Shown here piece by piece: positions 53,516-61,809 of a DNA stretch of 64,000 bases (the stretch's first letter is position 1; each line of letters begins with the position of its first letter). The notes below the pieces were generated by a model. It saw only the letters and a list, made by a program, of their open reading frames with translations, was not told the origin of the DNA and did not search any database. The DNA comes from Chloroflexi bacterium HGW-Chloroflexi-2 (lineage in GTDB: Bacteria; Chloroflexota; Anaerolineae; Anaerolineales; Anaerolineaceae). The translations under genes and the position numbers were made by a program. The stretch covers positions 248,001-312,000 of the forward strand of contig PHBY01000004.1 of the NCBI GenBank assembly GCA_002840735.1, given 5' to 3'.

Positions 53516-54502
53516 TTGAAAGATTCTATTGGTAGAACGATTAATTATTTAAGAATTTCTGTTACTGATTTGTGTAATTTCCGATGTGTGTATTGCATGC
53601 CGGCTGAAGGGGTGAAACCACGCGAACATGCTGAAATGATGAGGTTCGAGGAAATCGTTCAGGTGGTGGGTGTGGCTGCGGAGAATGGGATATCCAAAAT
53701 TCGCTTGACAGGGGGAGAGCCGCTTGTTCGAAAAGGGATTGTCGACCTGGTGCGGATGATCCGTCAGGTATCCGGCATTAATGAAATCACCTTAACAACC
53801 AATGGGTTTTTACTTGGCAAGTACGCAGAAGCACTAAAGGATGCAGGGTTAACCAGGGTGAATGTCAGTCTGGACACATTAAAACCAGATTTATTCAAGA
53901 AAATTACCCGCTATGGTGATCTAGCCACGGTCTGGCGGGGAATTGAAGCAGCCGAGAAACATGGACTTCTCCCTCTCAAATTAAATATGGTGATGGTAGC
54001 AGGCATTAATGACAATGAAATTCCAGATTTTATGAACTTAACCATGCAAAATGCCTGGCACGTACGCTTTATTGAACTGATGCCTATTCAAAATCAGGTT
54101 TCATGGGGTGATGGTTTTCCCGACCCTTCCGATTGTTATATTTCAACAGGAACCGTCCTGGAACGATACCAGCATATGAATTTGAAACCTGTTTACCAAC
54201 CAGAACAATTAGGGCCAGCAAAACTGTATCAACTACCAGGCGCCAGGGGGTTTGTTGGCTTCATTTCGCCTCTGGATGATGACCATTTTTGTAGCCGCTG
54301 CAATCGCTTAAGGCTGACGTCCGATGGAAACCTGAGACCCTGTTTAATGAGTGATTTTGAAGTACCTCTCCTATCAGCCATTCGTTCTGGAGAGGATATT
54401 TCATTGCTCATTAAAAAGGTAATCGAACAAAAACCTGCTCGTCATGAATTAATCCTCAATCACACACCAGAGAAGCGTAATATGATGCAGATTGGTGGAT
54501 GA
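53516..54502 (+). CDS. moaA: GTP 3',8-cyclase MoaA
   Basis: MoaA is the radical-SAM enzyme starting molybdopterin/tungstopterin synthesis from GTP. The SAM cluster is CNFRCVYC (Cys20, 24, 27); the second cluster is CSRCNRLRL with the later Cys in LRPCL; and the chain ends in the conserved GG (MMQIGG). It starts at TTG 53516 with GATGAGG upstream; nearby ATGs are out of frame. It is a separate transcript after tandem terminators, but cofactor synthesis clearly serves the AOR upstream. No moaC, moaD or moaE are present. Confidence 0.93.
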   Translation: MKDSIGRTINYLRISVTDLCNFRCVYCMPAEGVKPREHAEMMRFEEIVQVVGVAAENGISKIRLTGGEPLVRKGIVDLVRMIRQVSGINEITLTTNGFLLGKYAEALKDAGLTRVNVSLDTLKPDLFKKITRYGDLATVWRGIEAAEKHGLLPLKLNMVMVAGINDNEIPDFMNLTMQNAWHVRFIELMPIQNQVSWGDGFPDPSDCYISTGTVLERYQHMNLKPVYQPEQLGPAKLYQLPGARGFVGFISPLDDDHFCSRCNRLRLTSDGNLRPCLMSDFEVPLLSAIRSGEDISLLIKKVIEQKPARHELILNHTPEKRNMMQIGG

Positions 54503-54588
54503 TCTGATTTTGAAAGTCAATATGATCTGTATTCAACAACTTTATAATCCAGCACAATCGATCCTTAATAGAAATGGAGAAAAGTTAA

Positions 54589-55914
54589 ATGACCGCTATA
54601 CAAGACACTGACATTAATTCATTGAAGGAATTGTATAAGAATGTAGATTCAACCTATCAAACAATTTTGATGGCCTGTAGCTGGTTAGCTCCCAATGAAC
54701 CACTTCCAATCGATTTGCTCAAGGTGGTTGCCAAAGTTGAGCAAGAAGGGGAACTGGTACAAAAATTTGAATATTTGGCTACGATGAATTTCCTGAAAAA
54801 AGTAGGGAATGAATTTGTTATTCACCCAAAAGTTGGTTCATTTATTCAGGAAATTGCGGATAAAAATGCCCTGAATGAGATATTACAGACAACCAGCCGA
54901 GCGATGCATACCATTGTTCATCCTTTGGAAAAAGCTGAAGACTTTCAACCTTATGCGAACCACATAGAAAAATTAGCCCAGCATGGCCAGATCCAAAAAA
55001 TTGCGGTTTCCGGTTTATTGTTCGGGTTATTGGGGCGATATAAACTTCAAACAGGCGAATTTGATGTAGCCGTAAAATTCATCAAACGGGCTTTATTGAT
55101 TGTTGAAAAAGTATCCGGCGTCGAAAGCACGGAGCATACTGAGAACCTGAATAATCTCGGCACCGCTTTGCATCGCATGGGTAGATTTGAAGATGCGAAA
55201 AAATGTTTTGAGCAAACCATCATCATTGATAAAAAAATTCTTGGTAAAAAAGATCCTGCAGTAGCCATTGGACATAATAATCTGGGGCAGGTTTTGATTG
55301 ACATGAATAGCCTGGAGGGGGCTATCATTCACCTGGAAAAAGCACTGGAGATCAACATTGATAATTTTGGAAAAGAACATTATCTGGTTGCCTCTGGTCA
55401 TTACAATCTTGGTATGGCATTAATGGCTATTGGAGATTTTCCACGGGCAAGAGCGCAATTGGAATTGGCTTTAGCTAAAAGAAAGATTAATTTTGGAGAT
55501 CATCATCATGATGTGGCAGAAGCTCATCATGGATTGGGCATGATTTTACAGACCATTGGCAACGCGCCTGAAGCATTGGAGCATTACAGAGAAGCTGTTC
55601 GGATTTATGAATCTGAAAACAATGGTAATCTTAAATTGGCAGCTTCTTATACCAACCTGGGTGGTGTACTGCATGTGCAAGGTGAAGTTGATCAGGCCAG
55701 AAGTTATTATCAAAAAGCGTTGGTTATCTTTGAAGCCGGTTTGCCAGCGGATGATAAAACTATTCGCGATTTGCGATTACAACTGCAATTGATTGAGCAT
55801 GGCATGACGATGGCTGATTTGCTGGATCAATTAGAAGCAGGAGAACAACTTCCTGAAGAAATATTGAAAATTCTGGAAGAAAGTATCGGCGACGATACAC
55901 ACAAAGATAAATAA
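54589..55914 (+). CDS. Kinesin-light-chain-like TPR protein
   Basis: The N-terminal 100 residues look like a helical winged-helix segment as found after NB-ARC domains, but no P-loop precedes it. Residues about 135-410 hold six or more tetratricopeptide repeats of the 42-residue kinesin-light-chain type (for example NLGTALHRMGRFEDAKKCFEQ, NLGQVLIDMNSLEGAIIHLEK). Such proteins bind partners. GGAGAA precedes the ATG. It is 64 nt ahead of a response regulator, and joint action is possible but unproven. Confidence 0.8.
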   Translation: MTAIQDTDINSLKELYKNVDSTYQTILMACSWLAPNEPLPIDLLKVVAKVEQEGELVQKFEYLATMNFLKKVGNEFVIHPKVGSFIQEIADKNALNEILQTTSRAMHTIVHPLEKAEDFQPYANHIEKLAQHGQIQKIAVSGLLFGLLGRYKLQTGEFDVAVKFIKRALLIVEKVSGVESTEHTENLNNLGTALHRMGRFEDAKKCFEQTIIIDKKILGKKDPAVAIGHNNLGQVLIDMNSLEGAIIHLEKALEINIDNFGKEHYLVASGHYNLGMALMAIGDFPRARAQLELALAKRKINFGDHHHDVAEAHHGLGMILQTIGNAPEALEHYREAVRIYESENNGNLKLAASYTNLGGVLHVQGEVDQARSYYQKALVIFEAGLPADDKTIRDLRLQLQLIEHGMTMADLLDQLEAGEQLPEEILKILEESIGDDTHKDK

Positions 55915-55978
55915 ATAATTGGGTATAATTGAATTACTATTTCAAAATGACTGGAATTTTCAGGTTGTAGGAGATACC

Positions 55979-56623
55979 ATGGGAGCGGAAAACCACATTC
56001 GAGTAATGCTGGTTGATGATCATGCTGTTGTAAGGAGCGGTTTAGGCGCATTTCTATACGTTTTTGATGATCTTGAGTTAGTGGCAGAAGCAAAAGATGG
56101 GAAAGAAGCTCTGGATATCTGTGAAAAAGAAAAACCGGACGTCATTTTAATGGATCTGGTCATGCCAGTGATGGATGGCGCCGCAGCTACCAAAGCAATC
56201 CGTCAGAAATGGCCTGAAATTCAAGTGGTTGCGCTGACCAGTTTTAAAGAAGATGACCTGGTGCAGGCAGCCTTGCAAGCTGGTGCAATTGGGTATTTAT
56301 TAAAAAACGTGTCCGCTGATGAACTGGCAAATGCCATCCGGGCGGCCTATGATGGCAAACCCACCCTGGCTCCTGAAGCGGCACAGGCATTGATCCACGC
56401 TGCGGTGAAACCGGGTAAGCCGGATTATGGTCTGACCCATCGCGAAGAGGAAGTGCTGGCTTTGATGTCAGAGGGGATGAGCAATGTGGATATTGCTGAA
56501 AAGCTTTATGTTAGCCGGTCTACTGTCAAATTTCACGTCAGCAGCATCCTGTCGAAATTAGGGGTGACCAGTCGCACTGAAGCGGTGGCGATGGCGCTGC
56601 AACAAAAATTGATAAAGAAGTAG
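55979..56623 (+). CDS. Orphan NarL/LuxR-type response regulator
   Basis: Receiver domain: VMLVDDHAVVRSGL at the start, phospho-acceptor in VILMDLVMP and the lysine in YLLKN. The LuxR-type DNA-binding domain starts at LTHREEEVLALMSEG with NVDIAEKLYVSRSTVKFHV. ATG 55979 follows GTAGGAGA; the longer frame from 55919 is not supported. No histidine kinase is adjacent, so the partner is elsewhere or the TPR protein contributes. A terminator follows immediately. Confidence 0.92.
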   Translation: MGAENHIRVMLVDDHAVVRSGLGAFLYVFDDLELVAEAKDGKEALDICEKEKPDVILMDLVMPVMDGAAATKAIRQKWPEIQVVALTSFKEDDLVQAALQAGAIGYLLKNVSADELANAIRAAYDGKPTLAPEAAQALIHAAVKPGKPDYGLTHREEEVLALMSEGMSNVDIAEKLYVSRSTVKFHVSSILSKLGVTSRTEAVAMALQQKLIKK

Positions 56624-56625
56624 AT

Positions 56626-56659
56626 AAAAAAATCACTCCTCACGGGGAGTGATTTTTTT
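56626..56659. terminator. Bidirectional terminator between regulator and fhs
   Basis: TCACTCC (56633-56639) pairs with GGAGTGA (56646-56652), flanked by A-run on the left and T-run on the right, so it works for both convergent genes. Confidence 0.85.
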
Positions 56660-56675
56660 ATCGATAACAAGAATC

Positions 56676-58601
56676 CTAAAACAAACCGAGGACTTCACCC
56701 GTATCTGGATCGAGATCCACGTCAAAATATGCGGGTCGGGTGGATAGACCGGGCATGGTGCGCATCTCGCCAACCAGAGGATACAGGAAACCGGCACCAA
56801 CCGATGCGCGAATGTCGCTGATGGGTAAGCGATAACCGGATGGAACACCCTTCCAGGCTGCATCATGGCTGATGCTCAGGTGGGTTTTGGCCATACAGAT
56901 GGTTGAGTTTCCAAAGCCAAGACGTTCGTAATCAGCGATTCTGGCTTCCGCTTCGGGCGTGTAATCGACACCATCTGCGTTATAAATCTCTTTGGCAATT
57001 GTTTCAATTTTTTCTTTAATTGTTGCTTCGATTGGATAAAGGAACTTAAACTCGTGTGGTTGTTCACTGGCAGCAATAACTGCTTTAGCCAGATCTACAG
57101 CGCCTTCACCACCAAATTCCCAATGCTCACTGACGACGGCATCGAAAGCACCACCCTGTTCCACGGCAGCTTTTCTCACGAGCGCCAGTTCAGCATCCGT
57201 ATCGGTATAGAATTTATTGACAGCCACAACCACCGGAACGCCGTATTTCTTGGCAATCTTGATGTGATGCAGCATGTTGGGTAAACCGGCTTCCAGCAAT
57301 CCAAGATTCTCTTCGGTGTAGGCTCTGTCCAATGGTTTACCGGCCACAACTTTTGCGCCACCACCGTGCATCTTGAGCGCACGTACAGTCGCAACCAGAA
57401 CGACCACATCGGGAACGAGCCCTGAGTACCGGCATTTGATGTCGAAGAATTTTTCCATGCCCATATCGGCGCCAAAACCGGATTCTGTCACCACATAGTC
57501 GGCTAATTTCAATGCGATTTTGTCTGCCAGAATGGAGCTGTTCCCATGGGCGATGTTGGCAAATGGGCCTGCGTGAACGAATACAGGGGTACCTTCCAGG
57601 GTCTGCAGTATATTGGGCTTGATAGCATCTTTCATCAAAACATTCAGCGCGCCAGCGACACCAATATCATTGGCATCGACAGCTTCGCCGCTTTTACTGG
57701 TGCCGATCACAATGCGTCCAAAACGTTCGCGCATATCGCGTAAATCCGTCGTGAGCGCCAGGATCGCCATGATTTCACTGGCGACTGTGATGTCAAAGCC
57801 TGTTTTTCGTGTGTGGCCTTTTTCATCAGGACCTTCACCGACGGTGATGCCACGCAGGAAGCGATCATTGGTGTCGATCACTCGTTTCCAGGTGATCGAA
57901 TCGGGGTCAATATCCAGACGCACAAATTTGCTTTTTTGCTCTTCGGTCATCTGGTCAGGGTCATCGGTTTCGATCCCTAATTTTCGTTTGCGGTGTTGCA
58001 TACCCACGGAGAAATGTCGTTTTCCCTGTTTGTCTTTGGGAAATAAATTCTCAAACAAACGCTGATCTGATTGGGTAGATTCATGGAACATACGAGCATC
58101 GATGGCAGCAGCTAAAAGATTATTGGCGGCTGTGATGGCGTGGATATCGCCTGTGAGATGGAGATTGAATTCGTCCATCGGGATTACCTGACTATAACCA
58201 CCCCCGGCAGCGCCACCTTTAATCCCAAAAGTTGGACCCTGACTGGGTTGGCGGATACAGGTGATAACGCGTTTATTGAGATGGGCTCCTAAGGCCTGGC
58301 TTAAACCAACGGTAGTAGTGGTTTTTCCTTCTCCCAGGGGGGTGGGGGTGATGGCTGTGACATCAATATATTTACCATTCGGGATGCCTTTCAGGCGTTC
58401 CAAGACTTCCAACTTGACCTTGGCTTTATAGGGACCATATTGTTCCAATTCTTCAGGGTTTAACCCTAATTCCTCCGCGATGGTTGTGATGTGCTTAAGC
58501 TCGGAAGCCTGTGCAATTTCGATATCGGAAGGAACTGGTGTGACTCGTTTCAATTTTGTTGCTTTAAATGGACGGACGACTGCATCGGTTTTATTACTCA
58601 T
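56676..58601 (-). CDS. fhs: Formate-tetrahydrofolate ligase
   Basis: It makes 10-formyl-THF from formate, THF and ATP, in one-carbon metabolism or the methyl branch of the Wood-Ljungdahl pathway. The ATP loop is [33 protein letters not shown] and [13 protein letters not shown] are diagnostic. At 641 residues it is longer than the usual 555-residue bacterial form and resembles the domain of eukaryotic C1-THF synthase. AAAGGAG precedes the ATG. It stands alone; no folD or CO-dehydrogenase gene is near, so acetogenic use cannot be judged. Confidence 0.95.
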   Translation of the reverse strand: MSNKTDAVVRPFKATKLKRVTPVPSDIEIAQASELKHITTIAEELGLNPEELEQYGPYKAKVKLEVLERLKGIPNGKYIDVTAITPTPLGEGKTTTTVGLSQALGAHLNKRVITCIRQPSQGPTFGIKGGAAGGGYSQVIPMDEFNLHLTGDIHAITAANNLLAAAIDARMFHESTQSDQRLFENLFPKDKQGKRHFSVGMQHRKRKLGIETDDPDQMTEEQKSKFVRLDIDPDSITWKRVIDTNDRFLRGITVGEGPDEKGHTRKTGFDITVASEIMAILALTTDLRDMRERFGRIVIGTSKSGEAVDANDIGVAGALNVLMKDAIKPNILQTLEGTPVFVHAGPFANIAHGNSSILADKIALKLADYVVTESGFGADMGMEKFFDIKCRYSGLVPDVVVLVATVRALKMHGGGAKVVAGKPLDRAYTEENLGLLEAGLPNMLHHIKIAKKYGVPVVVAVNKFYTDTDAELALVRKAAVEQGGAFDAVVSEHWEFGGEGAVDLAKAVIAASEQPHEFKFLYPIEATIKEKIETIAKEIYNADGVDYTPEAEARIADYERLGFGNSTICMAKTHLSISHDAAWKGVPSGYRLPISDIRASVGAGFLYPLVGEMRTMPGLSTRPAYFDVDLDPDTGEVLGLF

Positions 58602-58990
58602 GTAGCATTTCTCCTTTCAAATTCTTGTCGATTTGTGATCTGCAAATTGTAAGAAATCACCGCACCCCTTATTAAAGAGCATTGTGAAGGAAAAATCAAG
58701 CAAAAAGTGAATGTATTTGCTTTAAAAATGACCAATAGTTTATTAAGTTAAGTAATACTATATTAAAATTTCTTGATTAATCGCCAGATCCAGCTTCGTC
58801 CCGGCTTGATGGGGATTATCCAGAATGGCTTTCACGTGTTCCTTCTTGACATGAATCAGGACTCCACCCACCTTTGGATCAATTGATTGGATATTCTTGA
58901 AACAGGGATCCTGATCAAATTTTTCCATGGTTGGATGCACAGGGACCACATTGTATCCCTTGCCTTTTAATTCACGGAAAATCGAGTTAC

Positions 58991-58999
58991 CGAATTTTG
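58991..58999. repeat. Left target-site duplication
   Basis: CGAATTTTG directly flanks the foldback element on its left; the same 9 bases recur at 59089-59097. Confidence 0.85.
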
Positions 59000-59088
59000 G
59001 TGTCCTTTCAATAATTAGCGGTCAGGGTGTTTTTGGCGTGCGGACGCACGCCAAAAACACCCGGTTGCCCCGATTTATTGAGATGATA
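59000..59088. mobile_element. 89-bp MITE-like foldback element
   Basis: The centre is an 18-bp perfect inverted repeat, CGCACGCCAAAAACACCC against its complement, with a 2-nt loop (59024-59061). The outer ends are imperfect inverted repeats: 11 of 14 bases match, sharing TCAATAA. It encodes nothing. A 9-bp duplication flanks it. Nine-base duplications are known for several transposase families, including IS4- and IS1-type elements, so it was probably moved in trans; the helper is not in this window and no second copy was seen. Confidence 0.82.
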
Positions 59089-59097
59089 CGAATTTTG
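59089..59097. repeat. Right target-site duplication
   Basis: CGAATTTTG, second copy of the 9-bp target repeat flanking the foldback element. Confidence 0.85.
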
Positions 59098-59233
59098 CAT
59101 CCATTTGGGATACTCCCACAATCGCGATGCGTTTTGAGGCGACAAAATCCTGGATTGCCTGGTTCATTTATAAATACCTCGCGAATTGTGGATTTGGAAA
59201 ATGAATGATAGTTAATAAAGTCAGATGGATTTG

Positions 59234-59266
59234 ATAATAAAAGCCGCAAATTTTCATTGCGGCTTT
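59234..59266 (-). terminator. Terminator of the tRNA-Leu transcript
   Basis: AAGCCGCAA (59241-59249) and TTGCGGCTT (59257-59265) form a stem; on the minus strand TTTTATT follows. It begins 2 nt after the tRNA 3' end. Confidence 0.85.
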
Positions 59267-59267
59267 G

Positions 59268-59350
59268 TGGGGCGGGTGGGACTTGAACCCACAAGGTTAT
59301 TCACCGGAGGATTTTAAGTCCTCTGCGTCTGCCAATTCCGCCACCGCCCC
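59268..59350 (-). tRNA. tRNA-Leu (anticodon TAA)
   Basis: The 83-nt minus-strand sequence folds as a class II tRNA: acceptor GGGGCGG/CCGCCCC, D-arm with AATTGGCAGACGC, anticodon stem GAGGA/TCCTC around the loop CTTAAAA (anticodon TAA), a long variable arm, and T-arm GTGGG-TTCAAGT-CCCAC. The 3' CCA is not encoded. The long variable arm and anticodon define leucine. Confidence 0.97.
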
Positions 59351-59360
59351 AGACATTTCA

Positions 59361-59388
59361 ATTTTATCCCACTCTTGATAGACGTCAA
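59361..59388 (-). promoter_or_regulatory. tRNA-Leu promoter
   Basis: On the minus strand TTGACG (59383-59388) and TAAAAT (59361-59366) are 16 nt apart; the mature tRNA begins about 10 nt downstream. Confidence 0.75.
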
Positions 59389-59434
59389 GGTTTCAGGTGC
59401 GGTTTGTTTCCTGGAATTTTCCAACTATTTATTA

Positions 59435-59824
59435 TTAATCTTCTACCTCAATGTATCCAGGCTCAACTCCACCAGATCCTTTGAGATAGGCTGCCTGGTT
59501 GTAAGGGAGTCTGAAGAGAATTCGACCGGATAAATTTTCAAAAGCTGTTCTTAACATAGCGGTACACATTAAAGAGATGTTGGTTGAGGAATAAGCACAT
59601 TCGGGATGTAAAGACGTGTAAAATGGCACATCCGCATCCCGTAAGACATAGATGATCGTCATTCCATCTGGTACTGCATTGGTGGGTTGTATGCTATAGA
59701 TGCCCGGGCGTAGCAAAAAACCAACGGCGATCAGGACGAGAATAAACAAAACAAAGTATAGGATTTTATTCTTTTTTGGCGGTGCTGGCTGTTTTGTTTT
59801 TGTTTGGGTGTTCGTTTTGGACAT
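59435..59824 (-). CDS. Single-helix membrane protein of unknown function
   Basis: The 129-residue protein has a Lys/Thr/Pro-rich cytoplasmic start, one membrane helix (about 20-40) and an extracytoplasmic domain of about 85 residues with two cysteines (PECAY and LMCTA) that may form a disulfide. TTTGGAGT precedes the ATG. I do not recognise the family. Confidence 0.65.
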   Translation of the reverse strand: MSKTNTQTKTKQPAPPKKNKILYFVLFILVLIAVGFLLRPGIYSIQPTNAVPDGMTIIYVLRDADVPFYTSLHPECAYSSTNISLMCTAMLRTAFENLSGRILFRLPYNQAAYLKGSGGVEPGYIEVED

Positions 59825-60053
59825 AACGATTACTCCAAAAATGAAGGATGAAAATGAATAATATATAGATGTAGTTATATTTCTAAGGAAATTTTTCTCG
59901 TTGAGGAGCGTCTTTTATTTTATTATATGCAGAAAAAGATTCAGTATTGGGTAACCAAGGGTATAAATATGAAAAGGTTTCAGTTTTTGAGATATTTCTC
60001 ATTTCAACAAACGAATTTTGATTAAATTTGGATTAAAAATTTGGATAAAAACC

Positions 60054-60083
60054 TTGACAGCAATAAAAATGCCATGTTAAAAT
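60054..60083 (+). promoter_or_regulatory. Promoter of the 33-residue ORF unit
   Basis: TTGACA at 60054-60059 and TAAAAT at 60078-60083 (18 nt spacing). The 229 nt before it (59825-60053) hold nothing I recognise. Confidence 0.7.
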
Positions 60084-60121
60084 CTATCCATCTTAAAAAG
60101 AAAAGAAAGGAAGGCGCAAAA

Positions 60122-60223
60122 ATGAGCAATACCATCTTCAACATCCTCATCGTTCGAATCCGCACAGCAAGTTTCGCTGGCGTTGGATCCGTTCCTTATC
60201 GTAATGCGCCTGTTCGTCGTTAG
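60122..60223 (+). CDS. 33-residue small ORF, leader-peptide-like
   Basis: The ORF follows AAAGGAAGG and reads MSNTIFNILIVRIRTASF, then AGVGSVPYRNAPVRR, ending at TAG 60221-60223. It is rich in Ile, Val and Arg. A strong terminator starts 19 nt after the stop. Promoter, ribosome-binding site, short peptide and terminator within 225 nt look like a transcription attenuator, but no biosynthetic operon follows. It may be a relic leader, a small protein gene or an sRNA source. Confidence 0.5.
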   Translation: MSNTIFNILIVRIRTASFAGVGSVPYRNAPVRR

Positions 60224-60241
60224 CTTTAATTTATAAATAAC

Positions 60242-60276
60242 GGCCACGGGAGCAAGACGAACCCCGTGGCCTTTTT
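60242..60276 (+). terminator. Terminator with a loop complementary to the upstream ORF
   Basis: GGCCACGGG (60242-60250) pairs with CCCGTGGCC (60263-60271), followed by TTTTT. The loop bases GACGAAC (60256-60262) are fully complementary to GTTCGTC (60212-60218) at the end of the small ORF, so a translating ribosome could influence folding. Confidence 0.85.
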
Positions 60277-60339
60277 ATTTCCCTCTGCTTTTTGAATCAG
60301 GTCACGGGTGGCGAAATCCGGTGATCTGATTTTTTGTTA

Positions 60340-60447
60340 ATGAAGGTACCGAAGCGTAAAAAAGCAGATCTGATTGATCTGGCAAAAGCCTTACTGGTTG
60401 ATAATGATAGCCGGCTGACTGAAAAGGAGGCCAACAATGTTGAGTAG
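60340..60447 (+). CDS. Possible 35-residue small protein
   Basis: The ORF starts at ATG 60340 and reads MKVPKRKKADLIDLAKALL, then VDNDSRLTEKEANNVE. It is charged and probably helical. Its end overlaps the start of the next ORF (60437) by 11 nt, suggesting translational coupling. No ribosome-binding site is obvious. Function unknown; it may be part of the decaying small-gene group that follows. Confidence 0.3.
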   Translation: MKVPKRKKADLIDLAKALLVDNDSRLTEKEANNVE

Positions 60448-60830
60448 CATGATGAAAAATAATTCACATCGAGTAGATTATCTAAATTTCAAAGCCGTAG
60501 GCATGAATGGTTCGTTTGGTATTTATGTGCGAGGTTGTTTAGAAGAAGATCAACCTTATAGTATGGAAGCAAAAAGACGCCTTTTTATCTGTTTAGATTA
60601 TGTGCGTCGTAGCATGGAAGAAGAAAAGCTCGTGGCGGTATATATGGACATTTTTGATTTACAAAACGCAAATAACCTGGCGTTTCAGGAAATGGAAACA
60701 GACTTACGCAATTTTGAATGAAAAATTGTTTGATCTGGCTGAATGTGTGGAAGGTATTCAATTTATCGATGTGGACGGTAATGTCTTTGAAGCAAAGAAA
60801 ATTCCTTTAAACCAGATCCTTGGTGTTTAG
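60437..60830 (+). pseudogene. Small gene of unknown family with a one-base frameshift
   Basis: AAAAGGAGG precedes ATG 60437. The first frame codes to DLRNFE and a stop at 60719-60721; deleting one T from the TTTT run near 60713 continues the protein as DLRNLNEKLFDLAECVEG and on to a stop at 60828-60830, giving about 131 residues of protein-like sequence (IQFIDVDGNVFEAKKIP). So the gene carries a single extra base, by mutation or sequencing error. I do not recognise the family. Confidence 0.55.
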
Positions 60831-60852
60831 TGTGTGATTTCCAGGAGGTACG

Positions 60853-61153
60853 ATGATCAATGACAAATTATTTGAAAGTCAGGTTTTATCCTGACAGCGA
60901 TCGACTTTGAAAAGGATCCCAAAGCTGATTCGACTTATTCTTTGAATTTGCGCTAAGCTAAATATTGGTGCGATCGCTTTATCAAGCCTTTATCCAAAAA
61001 CGAGTTCAAGAAGATGTATGAAAAGATAGAAAAAAAGTCGATGAAACCAGAAGTGTGGTCCACTTTGCCATTTGGACGAAAGTGGACCAACACCGCTGGG
61101 ACATGTACCGCATGGGTATCCTGAAGAGCGAGTGGGAAGAACTGACTCACTAG
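60853..61153 (+). pseudogene. Decayed small gene with several frame breaks
   Basis: Behind GGAGG, three reading frames each carry protein-like pieces: TNYLKVRFYPDSDRL, then TAIDFEKDPKADSTYSLNLR, then KYWCDRFIKPLSKNEFKKM, and last VHFAIWTKVDQHRWDMYRMG with a stop at 61151-61153. No single frame is open. This is the picture of a gene of about 95 residues broken by at least two frameshifts and a stop. Family unknown. Confidence 0.45.
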
Positions 61154-61189
61154 TGCCGGCTCGTGATAAAATTCACGGCAGGAGAATCC

Positions 61190-61804
61190 ATGAAATCAAA
61201 TTACATTAAAGCTGTCGTTTTTGATATGGGCGGTGTCTTTGTACAGACAAAAGACAAAACTCCCAGAACCCGTCTGGCGCAGCGCTTTGGGCTGAGCTAT
61301 GACGAACTGAGCCAGCTGGTTTTTAAATCGGAGACGGCTCAATTGGCAACCGTGGGGGAGATCGATGAGTCTGCGCATTGGGATTTCATCGCAAAGCATT
61401 TCGACCTGAATGAGGTTGAGATCGTGGAATTTTGGCAAGATTTTTGGGGTGGTGACCAACTGGATCATGATCTGTATCAATTCACCAAAACATTGAAAGG
61501 CGATTACGCGCTTGGATTGCTATCAAATGCATGGAACGGTGCCAGAGATCTACTGACACGCAAGTTTGGCTTTCTGGATATTTTTGATGCATCCGTTTTT
61601 TCAGCCGAAGTGCGCATGGCAAAACCGGATCCCCAATTCTATCAATGGATGCTGGATGCGTTGCAGGTGGACGCAGGTGAAACGATCTTTGTGGATGACT
61701 TTATCGAGAACATCCAGGCAGCGCAGACATTGGGATTCAAAACGATTCATTTTACGCAGACTTCACAGGCCATAGAGGAAATTACAGAAATTTTAGGAAC
61801 TTAA
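61190..61804 (+). CDS. HAD-superfamily hydrolase, subfamily IA
   Basis: The 204-residue phosphatase-like protein has VVFDMGGVF (motif I; the second Asp of DxD is Gly, as in the YihX/epoxide-hydrolase N-domain group), LGLLSNAWN (motif II) and KPDPQFY with IFVDDFIENI (motifs III and IV). ATG 61190 follows CAGGAG. Substrates are usually small phosphorylated metabolites. It starts 5 nt ahead of an MFS gene in a likely operon. Confidence 0.85.
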   Translation: MKSNYIKAVVFDMGGVFVQTKDKTPRTRLAQRFGLSYDELSQLVFKSETAQLATVGEIDESAHWDFIAKHFDLNEVEIVEFWQDFWGGDQLDHDLYQFTKTLKGDYALGLLSNAWNGARDLLTRKFGFLDIFDASVFSAEVRMAKPDPQFYQWMLDALQVDAGETIFVDDFIENIQAAQTLGFKTIHFTQTSQAIEEITEILGT

Positions 61805-61809
61805 CCGCA

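Larger units (their letters stand above)
58758..59167 (-). pseudogene. CoA-binding-domain protein gene interrupted by a foldback element
   Basis: The N-terminal part (ATG 59167) reads ASKRIAIVGVSQMDAKF and then runs into a stop inside an inserted element. The C-terminal part continues as GNSIFRELKGKGYNVVPVHP. Removing 59000-59097 (element plus one 9-bp repeat) joins the halves in frame into a 103-residue YccU/CoA_binding_2-type protein (Rossmann loop VGVS, VVPVHPT). The last 15 residues diverge from the family and the protein is shorter than usual, so the 3' end may also be damaged. The function of the family is poorly known. Confidence 0.85.

Noticed and set aside
59024-59061. The long hairpin as a transcription terminator
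   Set aside because: It lies inside a split gene, has no T-run on either side, and the flanking 9-bp repeats show it to be an insertion.
60717-60812. Separate 30-residue ORF overlapping the frameshifted gene
   Set aside because: The alternative frame continues the upstream protein sequence far better; the ATGA overlap is a by-product of the extra T.
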